This document shows, one piece after another, positions 23,827-35,470 of a stretch of DNA of 64,000 nucleotides. A program made the translations under genes and the position numbers. Numbering within the stretch: position 1 is the stretch's first letter; each line of letters begins with the position of its first letter. The notes under the pieces were generated by a model. The model did not search any database and had not been told where the DNA came from. It worked only from the letters and a program-made list of their open reading frames with translations. Origin of the DNA: Nocardioides silvaticus (GTDB lineage: Bacteria; Actinomycetota; Actinomycetes; Propionibacteriales; Nocardioidaceae); the NCBI RefSeq assembly GCF_003160695.1, contig NZ_QGDD01000001.1, forward strand, positions 124,001 through 188,000, written 5' to 3'.

Positions 23827-24969
23827 GTGCTGGTATCCGCCGACCGGGTCGTCACTCCGGATCAGGTGCTGACGCCGGGCTGGATCCGTGTCGACGGCGA
23901 CGTGATCGCGGAGGTCGGCGCGGGTGCCCCTCCGGCCCCACCGGACGTCGCGCTGTCGGAGTCGGGGGCGGGTGCAACCGTGACGCCCGGGTTCGTCGAC
24001 GTGCACAACCACGGCGGCGGCGGTGCCTCGTTCGACGGCGGTACGACGGACGACGCGGCGACCGCCGTCCGGGCGCACCTGCGGCACGGCACCACCACGA
24101 TGCTCGCCAGCCTCGTCAGCGCCGACCAGGAGACGTTGGTGTCATCGGTGGAGCGGCTCGCCGACGTCGCCGACGACGGGCTGCTCGCCGGCATCCACCT
24201 CGAGGGCCCGTGGCTGAGCTCGAGCCACGCCGGCGCCCACGACCCGGCCCTCCTCGCCGACGCGACCCCGGCCGCGGTGGACGCGCTGCTCACAGCGGGT
24301 CGTGGCCACGTCCGGTTGGTCACCCTCGCCCCCGAGCGCCCCGGCGGTCTCGACGCGGTCGGTCGCCTCGCCGCGGCCGGGGTGGCCGCCGCCATCGGGC
24401 ACACCGACGCCACCTACGACCAGACGCGCGCCGCGCTCGACGCCGGCGCGACGCTCGGCACCCACCTCTTCAACGCGATGCGGGGACTGCACCACCGCGA
24501 GCCCGGCCCGGTGGCGGCGCTGCTCGAGCACCCCGACGCCTATGTCGAGCTGGTCGCCGACGGCGTCCACGTGCACCCCGCCGCCCTGCGGCTCGCGGCC
24601 GACGCCAAGCCGCAGCGGATCGTGCTCATCACCGACGCGATGGCCGCCGCCGCCGCGGCCGAGGGCCGCTACCGGCTCGGCCGGCTGGTCGTCGAGGTCG
24701 CCGACGGCGTCGCCCGGCTCGCCGGCTCCGGAGCGATCGCGGGCTCGACCCTCACCATGGCGGCCGCCGTGCGCTACACCGTGCGCGAGGTCGGACTCCC
24801 CCTCGAGGACGCCGTCCGCGCCGCCACCGCCACCCCCGCCGCGATGCTGGGGCTGGACCGCGTCGGCGCGCTGCGGCCCGGCCACCGCGCCGACCTGGTC
24901 GTGCTCGACGACGACCTGGAGGTCACCCGCGTCCTGCACCGCGGGCGCTGGGTCGGCGACCCGCGCTAG
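23827..24969 (+). CDS. nagA: N-acetylglucosamine-6-phosphate deacetylase
   Basis: 380 residues of the amidohydrolase fold. Metal and catalytic positions are visible: HNHGGGG, HLEGPWL (Glu), IGHTDATYD (His), THLFNAMRGLHHREPG (His) and the proton-accepting Asp in LITDAM. The enzyme removes the acetyl group from GlcNAc-6-P in chitin or cell-wall sugar use. The GTG at 23827 gives the family N-terminus VLVSADRVVTPD. No sugar transporter or nagB lies beside it. Confidence 0.92.
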   Translation: MLVSADRVVTPDQVLTPGWIRVDGDVIAEVGAGAPPAPPDVALSESGAGATVTPGFVDVHNHGGGGASFDGGTTDDAATAVRAHLRHGTTTMLASLVSADQETLVSSVERLADVADDGLLAGIHLEGPWLSSSHAGAHDPALLADATPAAVDALLTAGRGHVRLVTLAPERPGGLDAVGRLAAAGVAAAIGHTDATYDQTRAALDAGATLGTHLFNAMRGLHHREPGPVAALLEHPDAYVELVADGVHVHPAALRLAADAKPQRIVLITDAMAAAAAAEGRYRLGRLVVEVADGVARLAGSGAIAGSTLTMAAAVRYTVREVGLPLEDAVRAATATPAAMLGLDRVGALRPGHRADLVVLDDDLEVTRVLHRGRWVGDPR

Positions 24970-25059
24970 CCACGATCCGGGGCCCCGATCGGGCTCCGAT
25001 CGGGCTCCGACGGTCGTACGCTCCCGATCAACGGTTCCGGAGACTTCCTGGAGGTGACG

Positions 25060-26412
25060 ATGGCCGACGTCGACGTGGTGGTGGTCGGGGCCGGACTCGC
25101 GGGCCTGACAGCCGCCCGCGCCCTGGTCGCCGCCGGCCGCACCGTGACCGTGCTCGAGGCCCGCGACCGCGTCGGCGGGCGGACCGAGGGCGGCGTGGTG
25201 GACGGCCATCCGGTCGAGCTGGGCGGCACCTGGATCGGCGAGGGGCACACCGAGATGTACCGCCTCGTGGCCGAGCTCGGCCTGCAGACGTTCCCCACCT
25301 GGAACGACGCAGGTTCCCACCTCCTGGACCTGGGCGGCCGGCAGTCGCGGCTGTCGTCGAGGAAGGGCGCCGTCCCGCGCCTGAACCCGATCGCCCTCGC
25401 CGACCTGGTGCAGGGCCTCGCCCGGTTCGAGCGGCTGGCCCGCGGCGTGGACCCGGCCCGACCGTGGGAGCACCCGAGGGCGGACGTGCTCGACGGGCAG
25501 ACCTACGAGACCTGGGTGCGACGCAACCTCCGCACGCCGACCGGGCGCACCTACTTCCGGGTGCTCGCCGAGGCCGTCTACGCGGCGGACCCGGCCGACC
25601 TGTCGCTCCTCCACACACTGTTCTACACCGCCAGCAACGGCGACCTGGAGACCCTGAGCGCGACCGACCGCGGCGCACAGAAGGACCGCGTCGTCGGCGG
25701 GTCCGTCCTGGTCTCGCAACGGCTGGCCGAGGGCCTCGACATTCGGCTCGACAGCCCGGTCACGTCCATCGTCAGCGACGACGAAGGGGTCGCGGTGCGG
25801 ACCCGGGCGGGCGCCACCGTCACCGGCCGGCGGGTGGTGGTCGCCGTACCCCCGACACTGGCGGGACGGATCCACTACGACCCGCTCCTTCCTCCGTGGC
25901 GCGACCAGCTCCTCCAGAAGGTCCCGGCCGGCACCGTCGCGAAGTGCTTCGCCTCCTACCCCACCCCGTTCTGGCGCGACGCCGGGCTGAACGGCCAGGC
26001 GATCTCCGACCGCGGCCCGGTGAAGGTGACGTTCGACGTCTCCCCGCCCGGCGGAGAGATCGGCATCCTGATGGGGTTCGTCGAGGGCGGGGAGGCCCGT
26101 CGATGGCAGCGCCTCCCCGAGGACGTACGACGCCGGCAGGTCCTCGAGTGCCTCGCGCGCTACTTCGGCCCCGCGGCGGCGGCGCCGATCTCCTACGTCG
26201 AGAAGGACTGGAGCGCCGAGGAGTTCAGCCGCGGCTGCTACGGCGCACACTTCGCGCCCGGGGTGTGGACGGCCCACGGGGACGCGCTCCGCCCGCCCGT
26301 CGGGCGCGTGCACTGGGCCGGAGCGGAGCACGCCGTGGAGTGGAGCGGCTACATGGAGGGCGCGGTCCGGTCCGGCCGCGTGACCGCGGCCGAGGTCCTG
26401 GCCGTCCTCTAG
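25060..26412 (+). CDS. flavin monoamine oxidase family protein
   Basis: 450 residues. The FAD motif VVVVGAGLAGLTAARALVAA and the adjoining LEARDRVGGRTEGGVVDGHP are at the N-terminus. VELGGTWIGEGHTEMYRLV, the central strands and the C-terminal WAGAEHAVEWSGYMEGAVRSG complete the amine oxidase fold. It likely deaminates a primary or polyamine using oxygen, releasing hydrogen peroxide. The ATG at 25060 has GGAGG about 6 bases upstream. The 3' end overlaps the converging hydrolase gene by 4 bases. Confidence 0.9.
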   Translation: MADVDVVVVGAGLAGLTAARALVAAGRTVTVLEARDRVGGRTEGGVVDGHPVELGGTWIGEGHTEMYRLVAELGLQTFPTWNDAGSHLLDLGGRQSRLSSRKGAVPRLNPIALADLVQGLARFERLARGVDPARPWEHPRADVLDGQTYETWVRRNLRTPTGRTYFRVLAEAVYAADPADLSLLHTLFYTASNGDLETLSATDRGAQKDRVVGGSVLVSQRLAEGLDIRLDSPVTSIVSDDEGVAVRTRAGATVTGRRVVVAVPPTLAGRIHYDPLLPPWRDQLLQKVPAGTVAKCFASYPTPFWRDAGLNGQAISDRGPVKVTFDVSPPGGEIGILMGFVEGGEARRWQRLPEDVRRRQVLECLARYFGPAAAAPISYVEKDWSAEEFSRGCYGAHFAPGVWTAHGDALRPPVGRVHWAGAEHAVEWSGYMEGAVRSGRVTAAEVLAVL

Positions 26413-27215
26413 CGACGGGCCAGAGCCGCGAGCTGTCCCTCGTGGATGGCGGTCGTCCACTCCCAGCCCGTCTCGGGCGTGCTGATCCGCGGGTCGTCGA
26501 AGTCGCCGCCGTCGCGCAGCGCGAGGACGTAGGCGCGGTCCCGCTCCAGCCGCAGGCGCACCTCCTCCCCGGTGCCGACGGTCCCGTGCCCGGGTACGAC
26601 GACGCGGGCCCGCTCGGCCGCCTGGTCGAGCCGGGCGAGCCCGGCGAGGTAGTCGCCGACCGGGTCGGCAGCACCCTCGACGTCGAGCATCGGCACGAAC
26701 AGGTCGGAGAGCATGTCGCCGGCGACCAGCACCCCGCTGCCCTCGACCAGGAGCGCCGCGTGGCCGGTGGCGTGGCCGGCGTGCTCGACGACCCGGACCA
26801 CGGGGCCGGCCCACGGCAGCTCGGTGGCGCCCTCGGGCAGGACGGTGAGCAGCCCGAACAGGTCGAGCGGGGTCTCGTCGGCGATCTCCGGCGGCAGGCC
26901 TTCGGCGACCCGGTCGCGCCAGTCCGGCTGCGCACGCAGGTCGGCCATGAACGCGACGCAGTCGGCGGTGCCGTACCTCGGCACGTCACCGAGCTCGTCG
27001 TACCAGAGCACGTGGTCCCAGTCCGGGTGGGTCGCGAAGCCCGCGACGACCGGTTGCCCGAGCTCGCTCAGGTCGCGTGCGAGGCAGGCCATCTCGACCT
27101 CCGTCAGCCCCGGGTCCACGACCAGCACCCCGTCAGTGCCCTGCACGACCACCGTGTTGTTCCTGAGCACCTCACTGCGGTGCACCAGCACGCCGTCCGC
27201 CACCTCTGTCAGCAT
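26409..27215 (-). CDS. MBL-fold metallo-hydrolase
   Basis: 268 residues of the metallo-beta-lactamase fold. The metal motif appears as THPDWDH (the usual second His is Asp), followed by [14 protein letters not shown] and VVPGHG. The variation may change metal content. The substrate is unknown; a quorum-lactonase or glyoxalase-like activity is possible. The ATG at 27215 has GGACGGAG upstream; a longer start would add non-homologous residues. Confidence 0.82.
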   Translation of the reverse strand: MLTEVADGVLVHRSEVLRNNTVVVQGTDGVLVVDPGLTEVEMACLARDLSELGQPVVAGFATHPDWDHVLWYDELGDVPRYGTADCVAFMADLRAQPDWRDRVAEGLPPEIADETPLDLFGLLTVLPEGATELPWAGPVVRVVEHAGHATGHAALLVEGSGVLVAGDMLSDLFVPMLDVEGAADPVGDYLAGLARLDQAAERARVVVPGHGTVGTGEEVRLRLERDRAYVLALRDGGDFDDPRISTPETGWEWTTAIHEGQLAALARR

Positions 27216-27352
27216 CGCTCCGTCCTTCCCCGCACCAGTCCTGCCCAGGATGGACGACAGCAGGTGAGCAAAGTCATCGCTCGCGTGCGCCGGGCCCGGG
27301 GATACCGGCAACCGGGCCGGGTATCGCGCCCTTCTACCCCCGAAGGAGACAT

Positions 27353-29524
27353 GTGGAGACCTGGCCCGGATCTGCCTACCCGCTCGGCGCGACGTTCGAC
27401 GGGAGCGGCACCAACTTCGCCCTGTTCAGCGAGGTCGCCGAACGCGTCGAGCTGTGCCTGATCGACGTCGACGCCGCCGGCGCGCGCACCGAGCAGAGGA
27501 TCGAGCTCACCGAGGTCGACGCCTTCGTCTGGCACGCGTACCTGCCCGAGGTGCAGCCCGGGCAGGCCTACGGCTACCGCGTGCACGGGCCGTGGGACCC
27601 TGACCAGGGCCTGCGGTGCAACGCCAACAAGCTACTGCTCGACCCGTACGCGAAGGCAACGCTGGGTGAGATCAGCTGGGACCAGTCGCTCTTCGGCTAC
27701 AACTTCGGCGACGAGGGCTCTCGCAACGACGAGGACTCGCTCGACCACACGATGCTCGGCGTCGTCATCAACCCGTACTTCGACTGGGAGGGCGACCGGC
27801 CGCCCGGCACGCCGTACTCGGAGACCGTGGTCTACGAGGCGCACGTCAAGGGCCTCACCGCGACCCACCCCGACGTGCCGGAGAACCTTCGCGGCACCTA
27901 CGCCGGGCTTGCGCACGAGTCGGTCATCGAGCACCTCCAGAAGCTGGGCGTGACGGCGGTCGAGCTGATGCCGGTGCACCAGTTCGTGCACGACGACGTG
28001 CTGCTCCAGCGCGGGCTGCGCAACTACTGGGGCTACAACACGATCGGGTTCCTCGCGCCGCACGACGGCTACGCCAGCTCGCCGCTGCCGGGCCAGCAGG
28101 TGCAGGAGTTCAAGTCGATGGTCCGCACCCTGCACGGCGCCGGGATGGAGGTGATCCTCGACGTGGTCTACAACCACACCGCGGAGGGCAACCACCTCGG
28201 CCCGACGCTGAGCTTCCGGGGCATCGACAACCCGGCGTACTACCAGCTCGTCGGCGACGACCGGCAGTACTACATGGACTACACGGGCACCGGGAACTCG
28301 CTCAACGTCGGCCACCCGCACTCGTTGCAGCTGATCATGGACTCGTTGCGCTACTGGGTGACCGAGATGCACGTCGACGGCTTCCGTTTCGACCTGGCCT
28401 CCACGCTCGCCCGCGAGTTCTACGAGGTCGACCGGCTGGCGACCTTCTTCGAGCTCGTGCAGCAGGACCCGGTGGTCAGCCAGGTGAAGCTGATCGCGGA
28501 GCCGTGGGACGTCGGGCCCGGCGGCTACCAGGTGGGCAACTTCCCGCCGCAGTGGACGGAGTGGAACGGCGCCTACCGCGACACCGTCCGCGACTTCTGG
28601 CGCGGCGAGCCGAACCTCGGCGAGTTCGCCAGCAGGATCGCCGGCTCCTCCGACCTCTACGAGCACTCCGGACGCCGTCCAGTGGCGAGCATCAACTTCG
28701 TCACCGCGCACGACGGCTTCACGCTGCGCGACCTGGTCTCCTACGAGCAGAAGCACAACGAGGCCAACGGCGAGGACGGCCGGGACGGCGCCGACGACAA
28801 CCGGTCCTGGAACCATGGTGTCGAGGGGCCGACCGACGACGCGGGGGTCAACCAGGCCCGCGCGCAGGACCAGCGCAACCTCCTGGCCACGCTGCTGCTG
28901 AGCCAGGGCGTCCCGATGGTGCTGCACGGCGACGAGCTCGGTCGCACCCAGCAGGGCAACAACAACACCTACGCCCAGGACTCGGACCTGAGCTGGATCG
29001 ACTGGGACCGGGTGGACCGCCCCCTGGTCGAGTTCGTCTCCGAGCTGGCCCGGCTCCGTCGCGAGCACCCGTCGCTGCGCCGCAAGCGGTTCTTCACCGG
29101 CACCACCGTCCGCACCGGCGAGGGCGAGCGGCTCAACGACATCGTCTGGCTGCACCCGGAGGGGCGGCCGATGGAGGACGACGACTGGCACGGCGAGCAC
29201 CGGACGCTGGGCATGTACCTCAACGGCGACGGCATCCAGGGCCGCGACCGGCGCGGCCAGCCGATCCGCGACGACCACTTCCTGCTGCTCTTCAACGGCG
29301 GCGACGCGATCAAGGTGTCCCTCCCCGAGGAGGAGTACGCCGCCCGCTGGCAGGTCGCCCTCGACACGACCGGCACCTGCGACACCGACGTCCCGATCGA
29401 CGCCGGCTCCGTGTTCGACCTGCCGCACCGCAGCGTCGTCGTGCTGCGGCAGTGGCATGCCGAGGAGGACGAGGTCGACGCCAGCCCCGCCGCGTCCGTG
29501 GCGACGATGGCAGGCGAGGAATGA
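27353..29524 (+). CDS. glgX: glycogen debranching enzyme
   Basis: 723 residues of the GlgX/TreX isoamylase type (GH13). The N-terminal carbohydrate-binding part begins [20 protein letters not shown]. The catalytic barrel shows [10 protein letters not shown], the nucleophile in GFRFDLAS, the acid in LIAEPWDVG and [10 protein letters not shown]. It cuts alpha-1,6 branches of glycogen to free maltodextrins. The GTG start follows GAAGGAG by 5 bases. It is first of a three-gene operon with treY and treZ, joined by ATGA overlaps, so its product feeds trehalose synthesis. Confidence 0.96.
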   Translation: METWPGSAYPLGATFDGSGTNFALFSEVAERVELCLIDVDAAGARTEQRIELTEVDAFVWHAYLPEVQPGQAYGYRVHGPWDPDQGLRCNANKLLLDPYAKATLGEISWDQSLFGYNFGDEGSRNDEDSLDHTMLGVVINPYFDWEGDRPPGTPYSETVVYEAHVKGLTATHPDVPENLRGTYAGLAHESVIEHLQKLGVTAVELMPVHQFVHDDVLLQRGLRNYWGYNTIGFLAPHDGYASSPLPGQQVQEFKSMVRTLHGAGMEVILDVVYNHTAEGNHLGPTLSFRGIDNPAYYQLVGDDRQYYMDYTGTGNSLNVGHPHSLQLIMDSLRYWVTEMHVDGFRFDLASTLAREFYEVDRLATFFELVQQDPVVSQVKLIAEPWDVGPGGYQVGNFPPQWTEWNGAYRDTVRDFWRGEPNLGEFASRIAGSSDLYEHSGRRPVASINFVTAHDGFTLRDLVSYEQKHNEANGEDGRDGADDNRSWNHGVEGPTDDAGVNQARAQDQRNLLATLLLSQGVPMVLHGDELGRTQQGNNNTYAQDSDLSWIDWDRVDRPLVEFVSELARLRREHPSLRRKRFFTGTTVRTGEGERLNDIVWLHPEGRPMEDDDWHGEHRTLGMYLNGDGIQGRDRRGQPIRDDHFLLLFNGGDAIKVSLPEEEYAARWQVALDTTGTCDTDVPIDAGSVFDLPHRSVVVLRQWHAEEDEVDASPAASVATMAGEE

Positions 29525-31860
29525 CGCGGCACCGACGGTCGGACGGCGTCCCGACCAGCACCTATCGACTGCAGATCACCGAGGACTTCGACCTCGACGC
29601 GGCGCGCGAGGTGCTGCCCTACCTCGACGAGCTCGGCGTCGGGTGGATCTACCTCTCCCCCATCCTGGAGGCGCACCCGGGGAGCGACCACGGCTACGAC
29701 GTCGTCGATCCCACCCGCGTCGACCCCGCGCGCGGTGGACCCGAGGCGCTGGCCCGGCTCTCGGAGGAGGCCCACCGGCGCGGCATGGGCATCGTCGTCG
29801 ACATCGTGCCGAACCACCTCGGCGTCGAGACCCCCGTGGTGAACGGCGGCTGGTGGGACGTGCTGCAGCACGGGCAGGGGTCGCGGTTCGCAGCGGTGTT
29901 CGACGTCGACTGGGAGGCCGGCGACGGCAGGGTCCTGCTTCCGATCGTCGGCGACGACGACCTCGACGACGGCCGGATCCGCAACCTCGAGATCGTCGAC
30001 GGGATGCTGGGCTACCACGACCACCGGTTCCCGCTGGCGCCCGGCACCGAGGGCATCGACGACCCGCAGGTCGCCCACGAGCGGCAGCACTACCGGCTGG
30101 TCGGCTGGAGGACCGCCGACGACCGGATGAACTACCGCCGGTTCTTCGCGGTCAACACCCTCGCCGGCGTCCGGATCGAGGACCGCGACGTCTTCGAGAC
30201 CACCCACGCCGAGATCGGCCGCTGGTTCAGGGAAGGGCTCGTCGACGGCCTGCGCGTCGACCACCCCGACGGGCTGCGCCACCCGGCGGCGTACCTCTCC
30301 GACCTCGCCGAGCTCACCGGCGGCGCCTGGGTCGTCGTCGAGAAGATCCTCGAGCCCGGTGAGGAGCTGCCGGAGGGCTGGCTGACCGCCGGGACGACCG
30401 GCTACGACGCGCTCGGGGTGATCGACCGGGTGCTCGTCGACCCGGCGGGTGAGGAGCCGCTCGGCGAGCTCGAGGACCGGCTCCGGGGCGGGGTCCCCCC
30501 GTGGCCGGAGATGGTCCGGGACAACAAGCGCGAGGTCGCGGAGACCATCCTCAACGCCGAGGTGCGGCGGATCGCCCGCGAGCTCGCCCGCGAGCTCGCC
30601 GCGGAGCCCACCGACGACTGGCGCGCCGGCGTCGAGGCCGTGCTGATCGAGCTCCTGGCCGCGTTCCCCGTCTACCGCAGCTATCTTCCCGACGGCCGCG
30701 AGGAGCTGGAGAGCGCGGCAGAGGCGGTGCGCCGCGATCGGCCCGACCTGCAGCCGTGGCTGGACCTGGTGCTGCCCGTGCTCGGCGACCGGCTGCGAGC
30801 ACCTGCCCTCCGGTTCCAGCAGACCAGCGGCATGGTCATGGCCAAGGGCGTCGAGGACCGCGCCTTCTACCGCTGGAGCCGGCTCACCTCGCTCAACGAG
30901 GTCGGCGCCGACCCCGACCAGTTCGCGCTGGGGCCGCAGGAGTTCCACGCGGCGATGGCCCGCCGGCAGGAGCGCACGCCGGCAGCGATGACCACGTTGA
31001 GCACCCACGACACCAAGCGCAGCGAGGACGTCCGCGCGCGGATCTCCGTGCTCGCCGAGGACCCCGAGTGGTGGGCGGGCACCGTCGACGCACTGCTCGA
31101 GGCCGCGCCCGCGCCCGACCCCGGGTTCGCCAACCTGCTCTGGCAGGCGGCCGTCGGCGCCTGGCCGATCTCCCGCGAGCGGCTGCACGCCTATGCCGAG
31201 AAGGCGATGCGGGAGGCCGGCGACCACACGACCTGGACCGACCCCGACCCGGTGTACGAGAAGCACGTGCACGCGCTCGTCGACGCGGCGTACGACGACG
31301 ACGCGGTGCGGGCGCTCCTCGCCGCCGCCGCCGAGCGGGTGGCCGACGCGGGGTGGAGCAACGCCCTCTCGGCCAAGCTGCTGAGCCTGGCGGTGCCGGG
31401 CGTCCCGGACGTCTACCAGGGCAGTGCTGTGTGGGACCAGAGCCTGGTCGACCCGGACAACCGCCGGCCGGTCGACTTCGAGCAGCGGATGTCGCTGCTG
31501 GAGCAGGCACGCCCGGTCCGTCCGAGCGGGCTCGCCGATGACGGCCGGGCCAAGCTGCACGTCGTCCGCACGACGCTGCGCCTCCGGCGCGACCGGCCCG
31601 AGCTGTTCACCGACTACCGGCCCGTGGCCGCCACGGGCGCGGCCGCCGACCACGTGCTCGCCTTCGACCGCGGTGGTGTCGTCGCGGTCGTGACCCGGCT
31701 CCCCCTCGGTCTGGAGCGGTCCGGTGGCTGGCGCGACACCCGGCTCGAGCTTCCCGACGGCACCTGGCACGACCTGCTGACCGACCGACCGGCTGCGGCG
31801 GAGGTCGCGGACCTCCTCGCCGACCTGCCGGTCGCGCTCCTGGTGCGGGACGCGGGATGA
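29521..31860 (+). CDS. treY: maltooligosyl trehalose synthase
   Basis: 779 residues, typical for TreY (GH13). It opens with [20 protein letters not shown] and has [10 protein letters not shown], the nucleophile Asp in [13 protein letters not shown], the acid Glu in [11 protein letters not shown], and [14 protein letters not shown]. It turns the reducing-end alpha-1,4 bond of a maltodextrin into an alpha,alpha-1,1 bond. Start and stop overlap those of glgX and treZ by 4 bases each, so the three subunits of the pathway are translated together. Confidence 0.96.
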   Translation: MTRHRRSDGVPTSTYRLQITEDFDLDAAREVLPYLDELGVGWIYLSPILEAHPGSDHGYDVVDPTRVDPARGGPEALARLSEEAHRRGMGIVVDIVPNHLGVETPVVNGGWWDVLQHGQGSRFAAVFDVDWEAGDGRVLLPIVGDDDLDDGRIRNLEIVDGMLGYHDHRFPLAPGTEGIDDPQVAHERQHYRLVGWRTADDRMNYRRFFAVNTLAGVRIEDRDVFETTHAEIGRWFREGLVDGLRVDHPDGLRHPAAYLSDLAELTGGAWVVVEKILEPGEELPEGWLTAGTTGYDALGVIDRVLVDPAGEEPLGELEDRLRGGVPPWPEMVRDNKREVAETILNAEVRRIARELARELAAEPTDDWRAGVEAVLIELLAAFPVYRSYLPDGREELESAAEAVRRDRPDLQPWLDLVLPVLGDRLRAPALRFQQTSGMVMAKGVEDRAFYRWSRLTSLNEVGADPDQFALGPQEFHAAMARRQERTPAAMTTLSTHDTKRSEDVRARISVLAEDPEWWAGTVDALLEAAPAPDPGFANLLWQAAVGAWPISRERLHAYAEKAMREAGDHTTWTDPDPVYEKHVHALVDAAYDDDAVRALLAAAAERVADAGWSNALSAKLLSLAVPGVPDVYQGSAVWDQSLVDPDNRRPVDFEQRMSLLEQARPVRPSGLADDGRAKLHVVRTTLRLRRDRPELFTDYRPVAATGAAADHVLAFDRGGVVAVVTRLPLGLERSGGWRDTRLELPDGTWHDLLTDRPAAAEVADLLADLPVALLVRDAG

Positions 31861-33608
31861 CGTTCGACGTGTGGGCGCCCCGGGCCTCCCGGGTCCGGTT
31901 GAACCTGGGCGAGGAGACGCTCCCGATGGAGCAGGCGCCGGGTGGCTGGTGGCGGATCGCGTCCCGTCAGGAGTCGGTGCCCGCCGGTACGCCGTACGGC
32001 TATCTCCTCGACGACGACCCGAAGCCGCTCCCCGACCCGCGGTCGCGGCGGCAGCCCGACGGCGTCCACGAGCGCTCGGCGACCTTCGACCCCGCCGCGT
32101 TCTCCTGGACCGACGGCGGCTGGACCGGCCGCCAGCTGGCCGGCGCCACGATCTACGAGCTCCACGTCGGCACGTTCACGCCCGCGGGCACCCTCGACGC
32201 CGTCGCGGAGCGGCTCGACCACCTGGCCTCGATCGGCGTCGGCTTCGTGGAGCTGATGCCGGTCAACGCGTTCAACGGCGAGCACGGATGGGGGTACGAC
32301 GGCGTGCTGTGGTCGGCCGTGCACGAACCGTACGGCGGGCCGGAGGCCTACCAGCGGCTCGTCGACGCCTGCCACGCCGCGGGGATCGGCGTCATCCAGG
32401 ACGTCGTCTACAACCACTTCGGACCCTCCGGCAACTACCTGCCCCGGTTCGCGCCGTACCTCAAGGAGGGCCGCAACACCTGGGGCGACCTGGTCAACCT
32501 CGATGGCGAGGGGTCCGCCGAGGTGCGCCGCTACATCCTCGACAACGCGCTGATGTGGCTGCGCGACTTCCACGTCGACGGCCTGCGCCTCGACGCCGTG
32601 CACGCCCTGGTCGACGACTCCGAGGAGCACCTGCTCGAGGAGATGGCCCGCGAGGTCGCTGCCCTGTCGGCTCACCTCAACCGACCGCTCACCCTGATCG
32701 CGGAGTCCGACCTCAACGACACCGGGATGGTCACCCCGCGCGAGGCCGGCGGCCGTGGCCTCGACGCCCAGTGGAGCGACGACTTCCACCACGCGGTCCA
32801 TGTCGCACTGACCGGGGAGACCGACGGCTACTACGCGGACTTCGAGCCTCTCTCCGCCCTGGCCAAGGTGATCGACAGGGGGTTCTTCCACGACGGCACC
32901 TTCTCCAGCTTCCGCGACCGCCCGCACGGTCGCCCGGTCGACACCGAGCGGATGCCCGCCTGGCGGCTGGTCGTCTGCGCCCAGAACCACGACCAGGTCG
33001 GCAACCGGGCGCGCGGCGACCGCACCGCCGAGCACCTCGACCCGGACCGGCTCCTCTGCGGTGCGCTGCTCACGCTCGGCAGCCCGTTCACGCCGATGCT
33101 GTTCCAGGGCGAGGAGTGGGCGGCGTCGACGCCGTTCGCCTTCTTCACCTCCCATCCTGAGCCGGAGCTCGCCCGCGCGACCGCCGAGGGCCGGCTGGCG
33201 GAGTTCGAGAAGATGGGGTGGGACCCGGACCAGGTGCTCGACCCGCAGGACCTCACGACCTTCGAGGCCAGTCGGCTGCGGTGGGAGGAGTCGTCGACCG
33301 GCGACCACGCCCGGGTCCTCGACGGCTATCGAGCGCTCGCCCGGCTGCGCCAGGAGCACCCCGAGCTGACCGACCCGTCGTTCGGCAGCGCGACCGTCGA
33401 CGAGGACGCGCGGCGCCTCACGATCGACCGCGGCCGGCTCGCGATCCACCTCAACCTGGGCGAGGAGGACTGGAGGGTCCCCGCGATCGAGGTGCTGTTC
33501 AGCACGACCGGGTCCGTGCCTGAGGAGGCCGGGCCGCTCTCGGTGAGGGTGCCTCCGGGATCAGCCGTCCTCGTCGCCCGCGACGAATTCGCGGGCGATC
33601 TCCCGTAG
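31857..33608 (+). CDS. treZ: malto-oligosyltrehalose trehalohydrolase
   Basis: 583 residues. The N-terminal module ([20 protein letters not shown]) and the GH13 barrel ([38 protein letters not shown] with the nucleophile Asp, LIAESDLND, and [16 protein letters not shown]) match TreZ. It releases trehalose from the TreY product, a key osmoprotectant and reserve sugar. Its last 48 bases overlap the converging GAF-ANTAR gene. Confidence 0.96.
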   Translation: MTFDVWAPRASRVRLNLGEETLPMEQAPGGWWRIASRQESVPAGTPYGYLLDDDPKPLPDPRSRRQPDGVHERSATFDPAAFSWTDGGWTGRQLAGATIYELHVGTFTPAGTLDAVAERLDHLASIGVGFVELMPVNAFNGEHGWGYDGVLWSAVHEPYGGPEAYQRLVDACHAAGIGVIQDVVYNHFGPSGNYLPRFAPYLKEGRNTWGDLVNLDGEGSAEVRRYILDNALMWLRDFHVDGLRLDAVHALVDDSEEHLLEEMAREVAALSAHLNRPLTLIAESDLNDTGMVTPREAGGRGLDAQWSDDFHHAVHVALTGETDGYYADFEPLSALAKVIDRGFFHDGTFSSFRDRPHGRPVDTERMPAWRLVVCAQNHDQVGNRARGDRTAEHLDPDRLLCGALLTLGSPFTPMLFQGEEWAASTPFAFFTSHPEPELARATAEGRLAEFEKMGWDPDQVLDPQDLTTFEASRLRWEESSTGDHARVLDGYRALARLRQEHPELTDPSFGSATVDEDARRLTIDRGRLAIHLNLGEEDWRVPAIEVLFSTTGSVPEEAGPLSVRVPPGSAVLVARDEFAGDLP

Positions 33609-34232
33609 CTTCACGTTGCGGTCCTGAGAGAGCCGGGCCAGGAATGCGAACGCCCGCTCCTCGCTCAGCTGGTAGCGCTCCATGACCACGCCGACCGCCG
33701 CTCCGATCTCGTGCCGGGTCGCGATCGCCTGGCGGAGGTCGGAGACCTCGCGGGCGTACCCGATGGCGATGGCGGCCTGGTGGGAGAACAGCGCGGCGAG
33801 TGGACCCAGGTCCTCGAAGGCGCCGACGCGGTGGGAGTACAGGTTCAGGGCTCCCTGGAACCGTTGGGCGTCGAACAGCCCGATGCCCGCCTGCGCGCGC
33901 ACACCGGCTGCCAGCGCCACCTTCGTGTAGTCGGGCCACCGCGGGTCGGCCGCGAGGTTCGACGAGACCACGTAGGCCTCGTCGGTCGCGGTCTCGTAGC
34001 ACGGCCCCTGCTGCAGGTCGTACTGATGAGCGTCCAGTTCCATCAGCACGTCGTCGGTGGGGGCAAAGGTCTCGAGCCGGCCGTCTGTGTGACGGACGGT
34101 GATGCTGGCCATCGTGACGTCGGGCAGCACTTCGACGGCGGCCGCGGTGATGCGGCTCAGGGTCGACGCGAGGTCGCCCGGTGTCAGTGACTGCGCCAGG
34201 TGGCGCGCGTGGTGGAACAGATCCTCGTCCAT
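33561..34232 (-). CDS. GAF and ANTAR domain RNA-binding regulator
   Basis: 223 residues. The GAF part (about 15-150) contains the [20 protein letters not shown] segment seen in actinobacterial GAF-ANTAR proteins and [13 protein letters not shown]. The ANTAR part ([37 protein letters not shown]) binds paired hexaloop RNA to block transcription termination. The ATG at 34232 has GAGGAGG upstream. The ligand is unknown. Two more such genes lie at 49-51 kb. Confidence 0.88.
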   Translation of the reverse strand: MDEDLFHHARHLAQSLTPGDLASTLSRITAAAVEVLPDVTMASITVRHTDGRLETFAPTDDVLMELDAHQYDLQQGPCYETATDEAYVVSSNLAADPRWPDYTKVALAAGVRAQAGIGLFDAQRFQGALNLYSHRVGAFEDLGPLAALFSHQAAIAIGYAREVSDLRQAIATRHEIGAAVGVVMERYQLSEERAFAFLARLSQDRNVKLREIAREFVAGDEDG

Positions 34233-34331
34233 CGGTGACCTCCTCGGGTGGCCGGTACCCCGCCGGGTCCCCACCATAGGCGGGGGTCACCGGCATCACT
34301 CGGATGGGCCGACCACAGCGCGAGTCCGCGG

Positions 34332-35360
34332 CTACGACCGGCGCAGACCGGCGCCCACCTCGTGCAGGTGGCGTAGCCCGATCGCGTAGGAACCGAGCAG
34401 GCTCGCCTCCGAGTAGGCGATGCCCCGGTCCTGACAGTGGCGTCGGACGACGGGCCGGGCGCGTCTGAGGTTGGGCCGGGGCATGCTCGGGAACAGGTGG
34501 TGCTCGATCTGGAGGTTGAGGCCGCCGAGTGCCACGTCGAGTGCCCGCCCGCCCCGGACGTTGCGGGACGTGAGCACCTGGCGGAGCAACGGGTCGGCGG
34601 CCTGCTCGGCCGTCAGCTCCGGCATGCCCTTGTGCGACGGGGCGAAGGAGCAGCCGAGGTAGACGCCGAACAGGGCCTGGTGGACGAGGAGGAACACCAG
34701 CGCCTGGGCCCAGGTCAGGGTGCTGACGAGCAGCGTGACGTAGAGCAGGGCGTGCACGACCAGCAGCAGCCCCTCGGTCCTCCGGTAGCGGAGCCCGGGC
34801 GCGAGCACGGCCCGCACGCTGGAGACGCGCAGGTTCAGCGCCTCCAGCGTCAGCATCGGGAAGAACAGGCCCGCCTGGTGCCGGGTCAGCCACGCGGCCA
34901 CCCCGCGACGTGCGCCCGCCTGGCGCGACGCCCACACCAGCGCACCGGCAGCGACATCGGGGTCGGTGTCGAGGTCGTTGGGATGGGCGTGGTGAGCGTT
35001 GTGCTTCGACAGCCACCACCCGAAGCTGAGCCCGTTGAGCAGGTTGCCGGCGATCAGGCAGAGCACGGCGACCGTCCGGTTGTCATGGGTGATCTGACGA
35101 TGGGCGGCGTCGTGGGAGAAGAAGGCGATCTGGGTCGAGACGACCGCGAATACGGGGGCCAGCAGGACCGCCCACCAGGTGTCGTGCAGCAGCACCAGCC
35201 CGGACACCACCGCAGCCAGTGCCGCCAGGTCGAGTAGCGCGACGAGGACGTAGTAGCCCGTCCGTGGGCGGAGAAGTCCTCGACCGCGGATCTCCCGGGC
35301 CAGCTCGCCGTAGCCGCCGCGGACGGGGGCGGTGATGGATCCTGTCGGTGACGTCGCCAT
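34332..35360 (-). CDS. fatty acid desaturase (acyl-lipid / acyl-CoA type)
   Basis: 342 residues, membrane-bound. The three histidine boxes that hold the di-iron centre are HDAAH, HNAHH and QIEHH, with hydrophobic spans between them (LVALLDLAALAAVVSGLVLL and LLLVVHALLYVTLLVSTLTW). It puts a double bond into a lipid acyl chain using oxygen, probably in cold or membrane-stress adaptation. The ATG at 35360 has GGAAGG 8 bases upstream; a GTG 9 bases earlier would fit less well. Confidence 0.92.
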   Translation of the reverse strand: MATSPTGSITAPVRGGYGELAREIRGRGLLRPRTGYYVLVALLDLAALAAVVSGLVLLHDTWWAVLLAPVFAVVSTQIAFFSHDAAHRQITHDNRTVAVLCLIAGNLLNGLSFGWWLSKHNAHHAHPNDLDTDPDVAAGALVWASRQAGARRGVAAWLTRHQAGLFFPMLTLEALNLRVSSVRAVLAPGLRYRRTEGLLLVVHALLYVTLLVSTLTWAQALVFLLVHQALFGVYLGCSFAPSHKGMPELTAEQAADPLLRQVLTSRNVRGGRALDVALGGLNLQIEHHLFPSMPRPNLRRARPVVRRHCQDRGIAYSEASLLGSYAIGLRHLHEVGAGLRRS

Positions 35361-35470
35361 GACGCCCACCTTCCGGTCTGCCCTTGCGGACTCGACGAGC
35401 CCGGCTCGACAGGATGGTTGCTCTCCACCGTACGCCCCCCGTCCGCATGCCGGTCGGGGCGCGGATCGGA

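Noticed and set aside
27301..27325. Short inverted repeat GATACC / GGTATC before glgX
   Set aside because: The arms are only 6 bases and lie in GC-rich DNA; the pairing is too weak to claim as an operator.
24142..27461. Very long open frames (890-1083 codons) on both strands across nagA and the amine oxidase
   Set aside because: They are out-of-frame shadows in high-GC DNA. Their translations are Arg/Pro/Ala-rich and repetitive, while the other frames hold complete, motif-rich enzymes.
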